Of a DNA stretch of 64,000 nucleotides, positions 11,601 through 22,742 are shown one piece after another; position 1 is the stretch's first letter; each line of letters starts with the position of its first letter. Origin of the DNA: Herpomyces periplanetae (Eukaryota > Ascomycota > Laboulbeniomycetes > Herpomycetales > Herpomycetaceae); the NCBI GenBank assembly GCA_009733715.1, contig WMKJ01000052.1, forward strand, positions 29,843 through 93,842, given 5' to 3'. Both the position numbers and the translations under genes were made by a program. The notes beneath the pieces were generated by a model. It saw nothing but the letters and a program-made list of their open reading frames with translations, was not told where the DNA came from and ran no database searches.

Positions 11601-13085
11601 TTAGTGAGAGGGAGAGTTGGCGTCGAGATTTGATGGGGGAAAAGACGTGTCGATTTTAAGGATGATTGATATCAAGTTGAATTTGGCTAGTTGGATTAAC
11701 TTTTTCGATAAAACGGAACCAATTTTTTGGGTCAGTAAATTCGATGTTGATTCATCTTCCGGGGTAATGGTCAGCGACTCTTTTGAGCGGGTTTGTGATA
11801 GGGTATAAGCATCGGATTCGAGTAATGTTAAGGATTTAACAAGAAGAAGAGTAACCATCTCGGCTTCGTTAAGTCGATCTGGATCTTTTACGGCTTCACG
11901 AAGTACCATATCATAAACGGTTAAATTTGGTAAAATGATGTTTTCAATGACTTCACATCCTCCAAGGTTAACCAAACCCGTTATAGCACCGTAGTGTGTC
12001 CCCAAGGATTTACTAGGATCAAGCCAATTTTTTAAGCATGATCGTGCGATTCGAGCTTTAAGTGTCCGGTTTCTAGGACCGTACTTTTTGGCAATTTTTG
12101 AAAGTATACTTGCGGCTAAATCTCGTAATTCCAAGTGAGAAAGGGAAGAAGGATCAACGTGGGAATCACCCAATTTTTTCGCTACCAAACACGTAAATAT
12201 CGGAGCAACCAATGATGGTATAACTGGATCAAGGTATGCAAAAGAGTTCTGAATTAACGCTTCAACAACATGATTCATTTGTGTTAGTATGAAGATATCG
12301 TTTAAGTTATGGGTTACTTGTTCTGCAATGAATTGTACAAAGTAACATAATAACTGCTGTAAGCCAGGATCAGCTTTTAAGGAAGCAAAAGCAGCGTTTC
12401 TAAACTCTTCGTTTGTTCGATCTAGAACTGCCGTGCACACCCGTTCGAAGTAGAGTTGAATTTCTCGACTTAGTACGTGCTTGACTATAGGTTTAACCTT
12501 TATACGATTAGAATCAATTCCCGCTATAGCATCTGATATAGGCGCTGAATTATTTAATGTAGTATTTGCAATGCCGGAACCGCTGGATCCTAAACCGTTA
12601 TTATTATTTGGAGTAGTCGTGACTGCGGTTGATACACTTATTCCACGATTTCCGGATGATACTAAAGGGTTTTGGGGAATGGACGGTTGTACACCTTCAA
12701 TTGCTAACCAATGCGCCGTTAATGTTATATCACGAGGAATTTTTGGTAGAGGTGCATTAATTAATTTTTCAAAGTCAACTTCATCATCTTCAACGTAAAA
12801 TAATGATTGGCCAGGCCCAAACATAGCCTCACCAAATCTAAGCGGCCTAGAAGTTTCATAGCCGTATAATGGTTCAACATCAAGAACTCTTAATGCTAGA
12901 GTAACGTCTCGCGTCGTCAAAGTAGTTCGATTAGCATGCCGCATAAACTTCAAAGCTTCCTCTAAGATTAAGCCTATACGATATTCCACATCACGCGCCA
13001 GATTGTCCACCACTTCACGACTTAAATTGCTTAACCCGATTGATTCCGCAACATCGCGTATAACATCCACATTCCAAATCGACAT
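11601..13085 (-). CDS. TAF6: TFIID/SAGA subunit TAF6
   Basis: TAF6 is a histone-fold subunit of TFIID and, in fungi, of SAGA; it pairs with TAF9. One exon, 494 residues from the ATG at 13085 (M-S-I-W-N-V); four residues upstream have another ATG at 13097 that is less like known starts. Residues 1-70 are the histone fold (VAESIGLSNLSREVV, ALKFMRHANR, LTTRDVTLALRV), followed by the highly conserved VEPLYGY. A linker with P-x-I-P-R-D follows, then an Asn/Ser/Gly-rich stretch (about 150-190). Residues about 195-440 are the TAF6 C-terminal HEAT domain (LSREIQLYFERV, LQQLLCYFVQFIAEQV, HLELRDLAASIL, GPRNRTLKARI, HYGAITGLVNLG). Length is normal. The window also encodes TAF11. Confidence 0.95.
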   Translation of the reverse strand: MSIWNVDVIRDVAESIGLSNLSREVVDNLARDVEYRIGLILEEALKFMRHANRTTLTTRDVTLALRVLDVEPLYGYETSRPLRFGEAMFGPGQSLFYVEDDEVDFEKLINAPLPKIPRDITLTAHWLAIEGVQPSIPQNPLVSSGNRGISVSTAVTTTPNNNNGLGSSGSGIANTTLNNSAPISDAIAGIDSNRIKVKPIVKHVLSREIQLYFERVCTAVLDRTNEEFRNAAFASLKADPGLQQLLCYFVQFIAEQVTHNLNDIFILTQMNHVVEALIQNSFAYLDPVIPSLVAPIFTCLVAKKLGDSHVDPSSLSHLELRDLAASILSKIAKKYGPRNRTLKARIARSCLKNWLDPSKSLGTHYGAITGLVNLGGCEVIENIILPNLTVYDMVLREAVKDPDRLNEAEMVTLLLVKSLTLLESDAYTLSQTRSKESLTITPEDESTSNLLTQKIGSVLSKKLIQLAKFNLISIILKIDTSFPPSNLDANSPSH

Positions 13086-13886
13086 ATTTTTCACCACTTA
13101 TATCAAAATCACAATAGACGTTAGAGCATAAAACAAGTCAACTTTAAACGTATAAATAGCGCGTAATGAATTGCATGCATGAGTGCGCGCGCACACCTAC
13201 ACGCTGTCTGTTAAGTTCCAACCTTGTAGACGCGCCCACTCTTTAAATAAGTAATTTTCTTATCAATCCACTCTTGGTAGAAGAATAATTTTACATCAAC
13301 AAACTGAATTCCATTTCCACATTAAAATTCCCCAGACCATTCCCTCGACCATCCTGTTGTTTAACCGCTCGCTAACCACTCCACACCAAATTCCAACATC
13401 TTCAGCACCATCACTTTTCCTTTTCCCTTTCCTTCCTCTTCCCTCTTCCGCGTCCCCCAAAGCGCTTACCTAACCTAGCCTTAGTCATCTGTTTCACGTG
13501 CCGTGGCTGTGGCGTGGACGGTTGTGTGGCGGGTGAGGGGGAGGTGGTGATGGGAAAGTTGGGGTTAAGCGACGATGGAGGATTTTTGGGGTTTTAAGTT
13601 TCTGAACGTGCATGAAGATGAAATTTGTTTTTGCGTTTCGGTAAAGTTTTTATAAAAAGTTTTGTTAATTAATTTTATAGTATGTTTAACGTACATTAGT
13701 TGAAAATTATATCAACTAATCCCAAATTTTTAGCCGCCTTTACCAATATTTCTTCATCACCTTATACACATTTATTCCACCATTTTCACGCGTTTACTCA
13801 CACTCACCTCTACCCTTTTTATTCACACATCTTGCCAACCAAAATATCTATCGGCCTTCCACTCAATTCGCTTATGCCTAGTCGCC
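13086..13886. promoter_or_regulatory. Divergent intergenic region, TAF6 / TMEM115-like
   Basis: About 800 bases with no gene. A CACGTG is at 13495-13500. The forward strand is pyrimidine-rich in 13370-13470 and again in 13730-13880, just before the TMEM115-like start. Small ORFs at 13700-14038 overlap the next gene in other frames and are rejected. Confidence 0.45.
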
Positions 13887-15179
13887 ATGCTCCCTCGCAT
13901 AAAAATCTCCCCGTTTACTCGAACTCTATTCATCGCCATCCTCTTCTTTTCCCTTTTAAACATCCTCTCCCGAAGCTCACTCCCCCTCCCATCACAGCCA
14001 CCGGAGAGCCCTAACCCTAGCCCTAGCCCCCATTTCACCTTTTCTTATTTTACGCTGATTCCTGCTTTTGCAATTGTTCATCCGTGGACCTTAATTACAG
14101 CTTCACTGGTCGAACAAAATCTTTTTGGGTTACTTTCATCTTCAATTTCCGCTATTCTAGCGGGTAGGTATTTGGAACGTGTATGGGGAAGCAGTGACTT
14201 CGCAAAGTTAGTCCTTCTAACTTGTATAATTCCAAACTTTCTCATCGGCTTCATATTCACTTTGATTTACTATATTACGGCAAATCAATCTTTCGTGTAA
14301 GTTCCAGTCTATTAAATTACCGTGAAAATTTCACCAGCTTTTGCCTCATCTTACTTAACTTTACCCTCGCCTATACTAACGGTTTGCGTTAGATTTACCC
14401 AAATTTTTAGTGGTGTTGCTCTCCAATCAGCCTTTCTCGTAGCTTCCAAGCAATTAATTCCCGAACACACTGTAACCTTGTTTCGTTCTCTTCTCCGCAT
14501 TCGCATTAAGCATTTTCCCCTCATTCATCTTACAATTGCCTTAACCTTTTCAATTTTGTTTCTCCGCCCAAATCTTTTTTTGTTAGCCTTTCTAGGCTTT
14601 ATCACCTCATGGATTTACTTACGATTTTTCCGTGTAACCCATTTAACTCACCTTTCATCAGTCCCTCGCAGCCCCGAACTTTCCGGTCTCGACGCTACTA
14701 CTAGTAGTACATCTTATGAACCGACAACTATCACTGTATTACGCGGTGACCCTTCAGACTTATTCTCGTTTGCTAGTTTTTTCCCTGCTCGTCTCCAACC
14801 GTTTATCTCACCGCTTGCAGACTTCATATTCAATATTCTAGTTAGCCTGAAAATATGTTCGCCTTTTTCATCAGCCGATATTGAAGCGAGTAACGAGCAA
14901 GCCCTAGCAAATCCAAACCAGAGAATTTTCTTTAACATGTTATACTCGAATCCTCATATCTCACCGTCCAACCTAAATTCTTCCCGACGTGAAGAAGCGG
15001 GTCGACGTCGAGCTCTGGCTCTCAAAGCTCTAGATCAAAGATTATCCATTATTAATCATTCAGAAAACCACCCTTCCCCCATTCCGTCTTACAAGTCTAC
15101 CTCAGACTCAAATTCATCAGTCAACGTTCAAGACCCAACTAAATCGTCGTCAGCTCCTTACCACGAATCGCAACCGTAA
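13887..15179 (+). CDS. TMEM115-like (rhomboid-fold) Golgi membrane protein
   Basis: Fungal member of the TMEM115/DUF1751 family, rhomboid-related but without the protease catalytic pair; the human member is a Golgi protein. Two exons, 13887-14296 and 14393-15179, give 398 residues. The intron is GTAAGT ... TACTAAC ... TTAG, a textbook branch site 11 bases before the acceptor. Exon 1 has an N-terminal membrane segment, then F-x-L-I-P-A-F-A-I-V-H-P-W-T-L-I-T-A-S and GRYLERVWGSSDFAK. After the join come F-S-G-V-A-L and V-A-S-K-Q-L-I-P-E-H-T-V, the family's best-known motif. Three further membrane segments lie near 210-250. The C-terminal third is Ser/Asn-rich with an Arg-rich helix (RREEAGRRRALALKALDQRL). 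It is convergent with the L4 gene. Confidence 0.88.
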
Positions 15180-15444
15180 TTCAGCCTGCTTCCATCCCGT
15201 GTTTCCGTCGCATGACAAAACTTACCATCTTATCTACGGTGAATAGGCTCAGCTGCTCCACATATATTCCTTTCAAGGCTTAGCTAGCTACTGGGTTTTG
15301 GCTTTCTTTCGCATTTAAATTGACTATTATATCCAGCACTGATAATGATGGCAAAATGTGCTTCTCATTGATTCGATAAGTACAATGTTGCGGATATATT
15401 ATTAAAGCAACCTGGCAATCCCTATACGTGTACACTTAACGCAA
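15180..15444. other. Convergent spacer
   Basis: Short spacer holding two 3' untranslated regions; nothing else is seen. Confidence 0.4.
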
Positions 15445-16729
15445 TCATGCTTTTTGCACAATCTTTTGCTGACCGAGTTTCTCTTTAGCATATTGAATAG
15501 CAAAAGGATTAAGCCGATATAAAATCTGGCGGTTGCGTAGAGGATTCTTCTTCTGAGTGGAGCGCTTTTTGATCATCGCGCCGACCTTGATTGGTCGGAG
15601 TACAGCTTGAATTTCCGTCGAATTAATCAACTTAGCAATGTCGGGCTGTTTGACCATGGGCGATGGAAGTAAGAAATTTCGTTTCAAGTCAGAACTTTCA
15701 GTTGTACTTCCGTAAACTTTATCCAAAGCTACAAAGGCTGACGAGGTCCATACGATAAGTCTGCCCAAATGACCACCAGGGGCTAGTTCAAGCAAGTTTA
15801 ACTCGTAAACTGAGGATGTTGCAACACCAGGAATATTTCGAAAAGCACGAACCAACTCTTTACCATCTTCTTCGGGAGCGTATACAACCAATGGACCACG
15901 ACGTTGTCGAAACCGTCGACCTCTCATCTTTCCTTTACCCGCGCGCATTTTTCGAGATAATTTCACCTTTCGTACATCAGGACCGACACCAATATGGTTG
16001 AGAAATGAAACGGCTTCACTAGTTTTTGTTAAAGCACCATCTTTGAAAATAGCTGATGATACAACCAAGGGAACCTCTGGGACCTGCATAACTTGATGGC
16101 CCCGCGCCATTAATAAAGCGGCATTGGATGATGCGGCCAAGGCAGATGCAGTAGCGAATCGCCTATATGTATTGTCAAAACAGTATAAGTAATGTGTATG
16201 ATTAAGTAGTGAATGAGTGAGTGAGGGTAGGTGATAATTAATTGCTTGTTAACTTGCAGTACATACTTTTGACCCAAATTAATCTTTTGATGCCACTTGC
16301 GCCAGACCTTGGTTGGCGCAAACATACGGCCACTTCGACACATATTTCCAAATGCTGCTTGACCCGCTCGGTGAGTTCCACTTCCAGAAACACGAGGAAT
16401 TCGTGATACAGCTCGCCCGGTTCCCCATGATTCAGCAGAGGTTTGGTGCCCCGCTTTAGAGCTTACAGCGTAGGGTTGTCGTTTATTTTTTGCCATGCCG
16501 GTATGCACCGTTCTGATACATTAACGTATAAGAGTAGGCACGCATGTAAATGGTTAGGATAATTATGCCCAAAAATCATAGTTAACAGTAACGATTTTTT
16601 CTTAACAAGCTATACTCACTGAATAATATCCGGCCGAATTGGACACTTGAAGACATTCGGCAAAGGATGTGACATGGACGATGGTTTCCCATCGATTCCG
16701 TAAATGGTTACCGTGGGTCGTGTTGCCAT
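15445..16729 (-). CDS. RPL4: 60S ribosomal protein L4 (uL4)
   Basis: Structural protein of the large cytoplasmic ribosomal subunit, near the exit tunnel. Three exons on the reverse strand: 16729-16620, 16512-16267 and 16162-15445 (110, 246 and 718 bases), total 357 residues. Joins: ...PIRPDIIQ to [16 protein letters not shown] (donor GTGAGT, acceptor ATCAG) and NLGQK to [11 protein letters not shown] (donor GTATGT, acceptor ATATAG). Family hallmarks: [43 protein letters not shown], then [27 protein letters not shown] and LAPGGHLGR. The usual lysine-rich end is shortish (IVQKA). Intron-containing ribosomal genes are normal in fungi. Confidence 0.96.
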
Positions 16730-18061
16730 TGTAATTATGATGTGCTGTCCTTGGTTTATCCTGTACGAGTATGGAGTTTTAATCTTTCCCTTTACACTTT
16801 TAACCTTCCTGTACACACGATGATAAATCGTATTGGAATATTCGCGTATATCACTATCCTATGACATGTCAATACCCTTTGGTTGCGTTCTGCAAAGTTT
16901 CACTTGAGATAGCTATTCACGCTACAGATACCATTCAACAGTTAGCATAATTTTCCTAATTTCACATGAATATTTAACTCAATTCATCAAACATACACAC
17001 TCTTTCCCATTAACCCTCCTCGAAAGTGTCGTTAACGATTAACTTTGTCTTCCCGAAAAATTTTTCGAAGCCAAAAACCATTTCTGTGTGTCACGTGCCA
17101 TTGAAGATTTGGTAAGCGAGCTGGGTCGGGAGGGGGGAGGGTCGAAGAATTTGGGTCAAGGTTGAAGGGAAGGGGAATAGGATTAAAGTGGAGGAATATT
17201 TAGGATGATTCCAATGATAAAATAGATGTGCCAAAACTGATTCCCGAGACTTCATGGATAGCTAGAATAGTATCTAAGGTCGGATGCCCAGTCACAGGCT
17301 TAACTTTCACAGTTAATTTATCTACGCTAGCCATATAAAGTTTCCATAAGCATATAGAAAATTTTCGCGCGTAAACCCAAAGGGTAACACTTAACGGCAA
17401 TATTTCATTTTTACTTAACGAAACACGCAAAATACGCACGATTCCAGCTTAGCATAGAACGGCGTAGCCTAGCATAGCGTGTTCTGATAAATTTTAGTTT
17501 TTTTCATAAATTTGCCCAAACCTTCCTCCGCACATTTATCCCCGATCCAAAACCAGCTTCGCCACATCATGACTAATTTCACTGCCAAAGGATAAACATA
17601 ATTCCGATGCACAGAGACCGATGTGCCATGGTCACGTGATACAATGTGGGAAGTGGCGCGTCGGATCACCAGGAAGATTTGTAAAAGTTTAATTTCAAAC
17701 ACTTTTATTCTGGAAGCTTAACATGTTAGACTTGGGGAAGTCTGGGATGAAGTGTACGTGTGGTATGCTTGTATTGTTGGATATACGATATTTTTCCCAG
17801 AGTTTGGTTATACCTGACTGAGGAATTTACGCGGAAATAGGTGTGAAAGTTTACTTGACAGCCGGCCTTATTTTTTCCTATGAAAGTAATTTTTACCCTG
17901 AGTTAATGGTATTGTTTGGATAGGGTTTGTGCGTACATATTATAATGAGCACCTGACGAATAAAACTATTTGTTAACCTATTGATCTAGTGTACAATTTA
18001 ATCGCAATATCGTGACTTTTAAGGTAGAATCTTCATCTGATTACTGCTTTTACTCGCCAGT
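16730..18061. promoter_or_regulatory. Divergent intergenic region, RPL4 / Sec3
   Basis: About 1.3 kb with no gene that I can support. Two CACGTG hexamers (17092-17097 and 17633-17638) suggest binding of a bHLH factor such as Cbf1. ORFs at 17200-17439 and 17469-17702 (reverse) are short and lack recognisable motifs. Confidence 0.45.
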
Positions 18062-20353
18062 ATGAGCTATCAACAACCGACAAACTTGTTACATAACACC
18101 AAATATCCTCATAGCGATACCTCTTCTAAGCCGATCAATAGATCTTATGAGAGTGAAAAGCAACGATTAATCGAAAGTTGTTTTTCCAAAAAGGATACAT
18201 CTGGAGAGCGTATGTTTACCTTATTCTTGCTTTTAAATATACAAATTTTTAACGGGTTTTTAAATGCTAACTTGTTTCTTATAGAATATGAATCATATAT
18301 TACTCACGTTCGTATCGAAGAAGATGCTGTTCATCCTCAAACTCCTCCGCCAGTATCATCATCATCATCAAATAAAAAGGTTCGAGTGATAGTGGTATCC
18401 GTTAAGAACAGTGGTCGTGTTAGAATACACAAAGCTCGAGAAAATGCAAACGGTACATTTTCTATTGGGAAAACTTGGCAACTAGAAGATTTAACGTCTA
18501 TTGAATCGTTTGATGAAGATTCACCATCTCGAAGTCAATCTCGAAGCCAAAGGGCTGGGGAAGAAGGTTTCATTGTCACGTTGAATAAAAGCTACTTTTG
18601 GAGAGCTTACAGCGTTGAAGAAAAAAAGTATTTTATAACGTGCCTTGTCAAAATATATCGGAAATATACGTTTGGCTGTACACCCAAACTCATCGGCTTT
18701 TCACCCAATGATTTAGCCATTCTTACCGATACAGCTTGGAAATCTTCAAAAACACCTCCCGGTCCATTAAAGTCCAACTATTCATCATCTCATCTAAACG
18801 GACCTACCCCTCTCCCGAAATTCTCTTCCCATGAACGCGACCGCGACAACTCCCCCAAAAATCGGCTTTCATCATCATCCAGTCCTTTAGCAAATCGTTC
18901 CGATCATCTTCCTCCCCATCAAGTTCGCGATTCTTCCCCAAATTCCGATTTTTCTGCCCGAAATCACGACTTGCATCACGTGAACAGTCACCGGCCGGAC
19001 AAACATTTTCGCACAAAACATGGTTCTGCGGACAAAGCTCTGTCACGTGAACACAAGGATGCACGTGATTACTCCAATGAGGCGCCCGCCGTTTCTGACT
19101 TGCGACAGCGTTCAAAGGCTTTCAAGGGAACTGGTTCTGGCCCTGGCTCTTCAAATGAAAATTCTCTGAATCTCTCTTCTGCTGAACCTGCTCCCTTGTT
19201 TTCAAAGAGTAAAGATGCTTCTGATATCACGACCGAGACGGTTTCCCCCGGTTCCGTTTCGTCGCAAGCTCCTTCAATTGCTTTGTCTGCTTACGCAAAG
19301 AATCAATCCACCTTTCCTACCGCCCTTAATCGTACTTCTAATGCTAATAACAAAGTTGATTCTATAGCTTCGCAGAAACTGAGCAGTTTAATGTCAGAAA
19401 CTGATTCGAATAAACCTTTTATGAAAAATTTCAAAGAGCAATTATCCGAAAATAAAGCCATCCAACAATCTTCCCTTATATCATCAAAACTTTCCACTTC
19501 TACGACCAATCGTCTAAAGTCTAATTCGGATTTGAATTCCGTTAATGTTAAATCCGTTAGACAATTGTTCTCTCCAACTCTTTCCTCCCATCCTCTGAAG
19601 CACAAAGACTCCGATAAACATATACAAACTGAACACTCCGATACATCTGAAGGTTTCAAGCCTAGGTCGGGTAATAAAGCTTTGGTGGCAAAATTCGATG
19701 AACCCATCTACCTACCTGCGTCTTCCACTAAAGATGCTGATTCTTCTAGAACTCTGCCTACAGACGCCATTCTCTACAATGATCCACTTCTTCAATCATC
19801 AAATACATCTGACCTAGACTTTGAAATGATACTAGATAGCTTTTTCGATGTAAGAAAACGGGCTGACCGACTACCCTTTAACTTATCCTCGAGTTCCCCC
19901 ACTACGTCAAGGTCATTTGATCGGTCCGTTACAGCCAAATCCGATTTAGCCGCATTATTCTCATCCCGCAATTTCACGGATGATAAAGCTACCTACTTTG
20001 ACGTTCTGGTTAAGAAACTTGAACCAAGTTCACCAGATCGGCTTTCGGTCGGTGCAGATGCTATGATTAGAAATATTCATGATCATCTCGAAAAAATTGA
20101 TCTAAATTCTCAACTTGAAAGTGTGTCCGTTAGCGAAAGTGACATTGGCTGTACGGCGGATCTCTTCTTTACGACGATTTGTGAAAGTGAAAATTACGAA
20201 AAACTTTTAGCCCTATGTTGCGCTGAACTTAAAAGCTTAAAAGATTGCGTTAAAGATATTGAATCCATGTACGACGGAATTCACGTTGTAGCGTCTAACC
20301 AAAAGTCTTACTTTAACGAAATTCAGGAAAAAATCAATCAATTATCCAGATAA
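18062..20353 (+). CDS. SEC3: Exocyst subunit Sec3, N-terminal PH part, unusually short
   Basis: Sec3 marks exocytosis sites and binds PI(4,5)P2 and Rho GTPases through its N-terminal PH domain. Exons 18062-18209 and 18285-20353 give 738 residues. The 75-base intron (GTATGT ... TGCTAAC ... TTATAG) has no stop and keeps the frame, so an unspliced reading looks open. Splicing restores S-G-E-Q-Y-E-S-Y-I-T-H-V-R-I, as in other fungi. The PH region spans about 45-190 (KVRVIVVSVKNSGRVRIHKAREN, GTFSIGKTW). A long Ser-rich disordered stretch follows. The final 130 residues are the helical start of the Sec3 coiled coil (YEKLLALCCAEL, DIESMYDGIHVVASNQKSY), where the frame ends. The exocyst helical rods expected after it are absent, and nothing similar is found before SNW1. 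Truncation or sequence error is possible. Confidence 0.85.
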   Translation: MSYQQPTNLLHNTKYPHSDTSSKPINRSYESEKQRLIESCFSKKDTSGERMFTLFLLLNIQIFNGFLNANLFLIEYESYITHVRIEEDAVHPQTPPPVSSSSSNKKVRVIVVSVKNSGRVRIHKARENANGTFSIGKTWQLEDLTSIESFDEDSPSRSQSRSQRAGEEGFIVTLNKSYFWRAYSVEEKKYFITCLVKIYRKYTFGCTPKLIGFSPNDLAILTDTAWKSSKTPPGPLKSNYSSSHLNGPTPLPKFSSHERDRDNSPKNRLSSSSSPLANRSDHLPPHQVRDSSPNSDFSARNHDLHHVNSHRPDKHFRTKHGSADKALSREHKDARDYSNEAPAVSDLRQRSKAFKGTGSGPGSSNENSLNLSSAEPAPLFSKSKDASDITTETVSPGSVSSQAPSIALSAYAKNQSTFPTALNRTSNANNKVDSIASQKLSSLMSETDSNKPFMKNFKEQLSENKAIQQSSLISSKLSTSTTNRLKSNSDLNSVNVKSVRQLFSPTLSSHPLKHKDSDKHIQTEHSDTSEGFKPRSGNKALVAKFDEPIYLPASSTKDADSSRTLPTDAILYNDPLLQSSNTSDLDFEMILDSFFDVRKRADRLPFNLSSSSPTTSRSFDRSVTAKSDLAALFSSRNFTDDKATYFDVLVKKLEPSSPDRLSVGADAMIRNIHDHLEKIDLNSQLESVSVSESDIGCTADLFFTTICESENYEKLLALCCAELKSLKDCVKDIESMYDGIHVVASNQKSYFNEIQEKINQLSR

Positions 20354-20810
20354 TCATTAATTTTTCTCCCATCTTAACGTGGATTGATATTAAATACCTA
20401 TCCTCATACTAGCCTGTTAATCATATCTACCGTGTACAGTGTAAATTTGTCCGATTAACTGTTAAAATTTATCCAGATGAACATATATTATCGTATCGAA
20501 CGATAAATGTTTCCCGTAAAAGTATCGTAAAACCTGAATTCCCCCCATCCGCTCGGCCCGGCCCTGTGACCTCCCCGAGTCACGTGCTCGCTGGCTTATC
20601 CGAGAGCCTGCGGCCGGGGAGTCTTTGGGGAGCGCGCGTGCGAACAGTTGCGTCTGTGTCTGCGTGTACATCTACGTTTACGCTTGAATTTGTCCTTCTT
20701 TTATGTATACACACACACGATTTACGGCTACAAGGGGTGCGTAAACGTTTACGCTCGCTCACTCTTCCCCTTGTCCGTGTCCTCACTCTTTACATTTTTC
20801 CTACCGCGAC
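20354..20810. promoter_or_regulatory. Intergenic, Sec3 to SNW1
   Basis: About 460 bases. It has no coding sequence related to the missing Sec3 C-terminus. A CACGTG lies at 20581-20586, and 20755-20800 is pyrimidine-rich just before the SNW1 start. Confidence 0.5.
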
Positions 20811-22400
20811 ATGGCGTTTCGCGCTAGCTCCTTGTTCAACCACTTGCCTCAGCCAAAGTATACCGGCGATGTAGAAGATTTACCCGGCCATACGCGTCCT
20901 AAAGGCATTCGCTTTGTTTCCGAACACTCTGATGAAGCTAAATCTCTCGATATCGTGGTAAGTTTAAACGCCTTATTCATGTGCGCTCTCTTCCACTCAT
21001 TCCCGTTCATCTAACTCCTACTCCCTCCCTTTGATCTATAGTCTGCAAAGGATATTCCGGTCAATGATAAATTGGTTTTATGCAAAGACGTTAAATCAAA
21101 AGCACTCTCTACATCTTCGAACGCTCTACCTGTTGAATTTGATGAACACGGAAACGTGAAATATGACGCTATCGCCCGAAGAGGTCATAGCAAAAATCGT
21201 GTTATTCATACTAGTCTTAAAGACCTCATTCCCTTACGACAGCGGGCTGATGTGGGTGAAGTCTCTCTTGATCGCCCCACTGAAGATGTCGTTAAAGCTA
21301 CTCAGGAGCGCACGGCCGCTGCCTTAGCCAAGCTGGTTGACGGCGCTGTTGCGGCTCAACGACCCAAAAATGTCCGAGGAACAAAACGTGGTGATGCCAC
21401 TTACGTTCGATATACTCCCGCTTCACAAATGGGGAACGATAAGCCCCAGCGTGATCGTATAATGAAAATCGTGGAACGTCAAATAGACCCCATGGAACCA
21501 CCTAAATTTAAACACAAAAAAATCCCGCGTGGCCCACCATCGCCTCCTCCACCTATCATGCACTCGCCTCCTCGTAAATTAACTGCTGAAGATCAGGAAG
21601 CATGGAAAATCCCTCCGCCTATTTCGAATTGGAAAAATCCCAAAGGCTACACTGTACCGCTTGATAAACGTTTAGCAGCCGACGGTCGCGGTTTACAGGA
21701 TGTTACCATTAACGATAAATTTTCACAACTTTCTGAAGCCTTATACATGGCCGATAGGCACGCAAGAGAGGAGGTTCGACAGCGCGCTCAAATGCAACAA
21801 AAGTTAGCCGAAAAGGAAAAACTGGCCAAAGAAGAACATTTGCGCATGTTAGCACTTAAAGCCCGAGAAGAGCGCGCCATCGAAAGTGCTAGACGCGATG
21901 AGAGATCTCCACGTAGCAGAAGTAGCTCCCTTTCAGACGATAGTCGATATAGCCAAACCAGTGATCGGTTTGAAGAGGCGCGAAAACGGGCTCGCGCGCG
22001 TCGTGATCGTAATAAGGAAAACGAACGTGAATTGCGCAAACAGAGAATGGGTCATGAGAGGCGCGCTCAAGTTCTTGCTCGTGAGCAAGGCCGTGATATC
22101 TCAGAGCGAGTTATACTAGGGTTAGCAAAACCAACCCCGACTGCTGAAGCTTTGTATGACTCCCGATTATTTAATCGTGATGTTGGCTTGACCGCCGAGT
22201 TTAACGAAGATCAACCTTTCGACCGACCGTTATTCGTTTCCGAAGGCTTACCCGGAAGTAGTATTCGACGTGGCCCTGTTACATTTGAGCGAGATGAAGA
22301 CGACGATCCTTTTAATATTAACCAAATGATTGAAGATGTGCAAAAAAGTGGTGCTAAAGGACCTTCTAATCGTTTTGGCCTAAACTCACCCAAATCTTGA
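20811..22400 (+). CDS. PRP45: SNW1/SKIP, spliceosomal protein Prp45
   Basis: SNW-domain protein of the activated spliceosome (NTC-related), also called Prp45 or SKIP. Two exons, 20811-20957 and 21042-22400, with 501 residues. The intron has GTAAGT and CTATAG. The join gives S-L-D-I-V-S-A-K-D-I-P. The SNW domain includes YDAIARRGH, LIPLRQRADVGEVSLDRP, AALAKLVDG, YVRYTP, RIMKIVERQIDPMEPPKFKHKKIPRGPPSPPPP, then the name motif S-N-W-K-N at residues 244-248 with NPKGYTVPLDKRLAADGRGLQ. A charged coiled-coil and an Arg/Ser-rich stretch follow, then the conserved C-terminus with YDSRLFN and F-D-R-P-L-F. Length is typical. It converges with TAF11. Confidence 0.95.
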
Positions 22401-22742
22401 ACCAGTATTTCATTATAGCTATTCTTCCTGATACAGCTCGTGTGCCATTCATTTTCGTATACGCACGCGCAGCATATTTAACGTTCCTTTTACGCTTAAC
22501 CAAGTTATCATCGCAATGTATACACACGGTTATACTCTGTGTTTCTTGGAAAATTTCACCGTGGTTCACTGTACAATAGGTTATCCTTTACTGAAAAATG
22601 ACAAGTTTGCACGTTATCTGTTAAACTGGGAGCAGTCGTTAAATATGAGCAGGCGATTAGCCAAAAAGGTGACTACCTGTGGTTAATGTAAACCATGGTG
22701 TTCGGCGTGGGATGGGGAATGTTGTAACTAGACTGTAAACGT
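22401..22742. other. Convergent spacer, SNW1 / TAF11
   Basis: About 340 bases with two 3' ends; no gene seen. Confidence 0.4.

Noticed and set aside
18210-18284. In-frame segment of Sec3 read as coding
   Set aside because: It has donor, branch site and acceptor, is hydrophobic, and removing it restores the conserved S-Y-I-T-H-V-R-I context.
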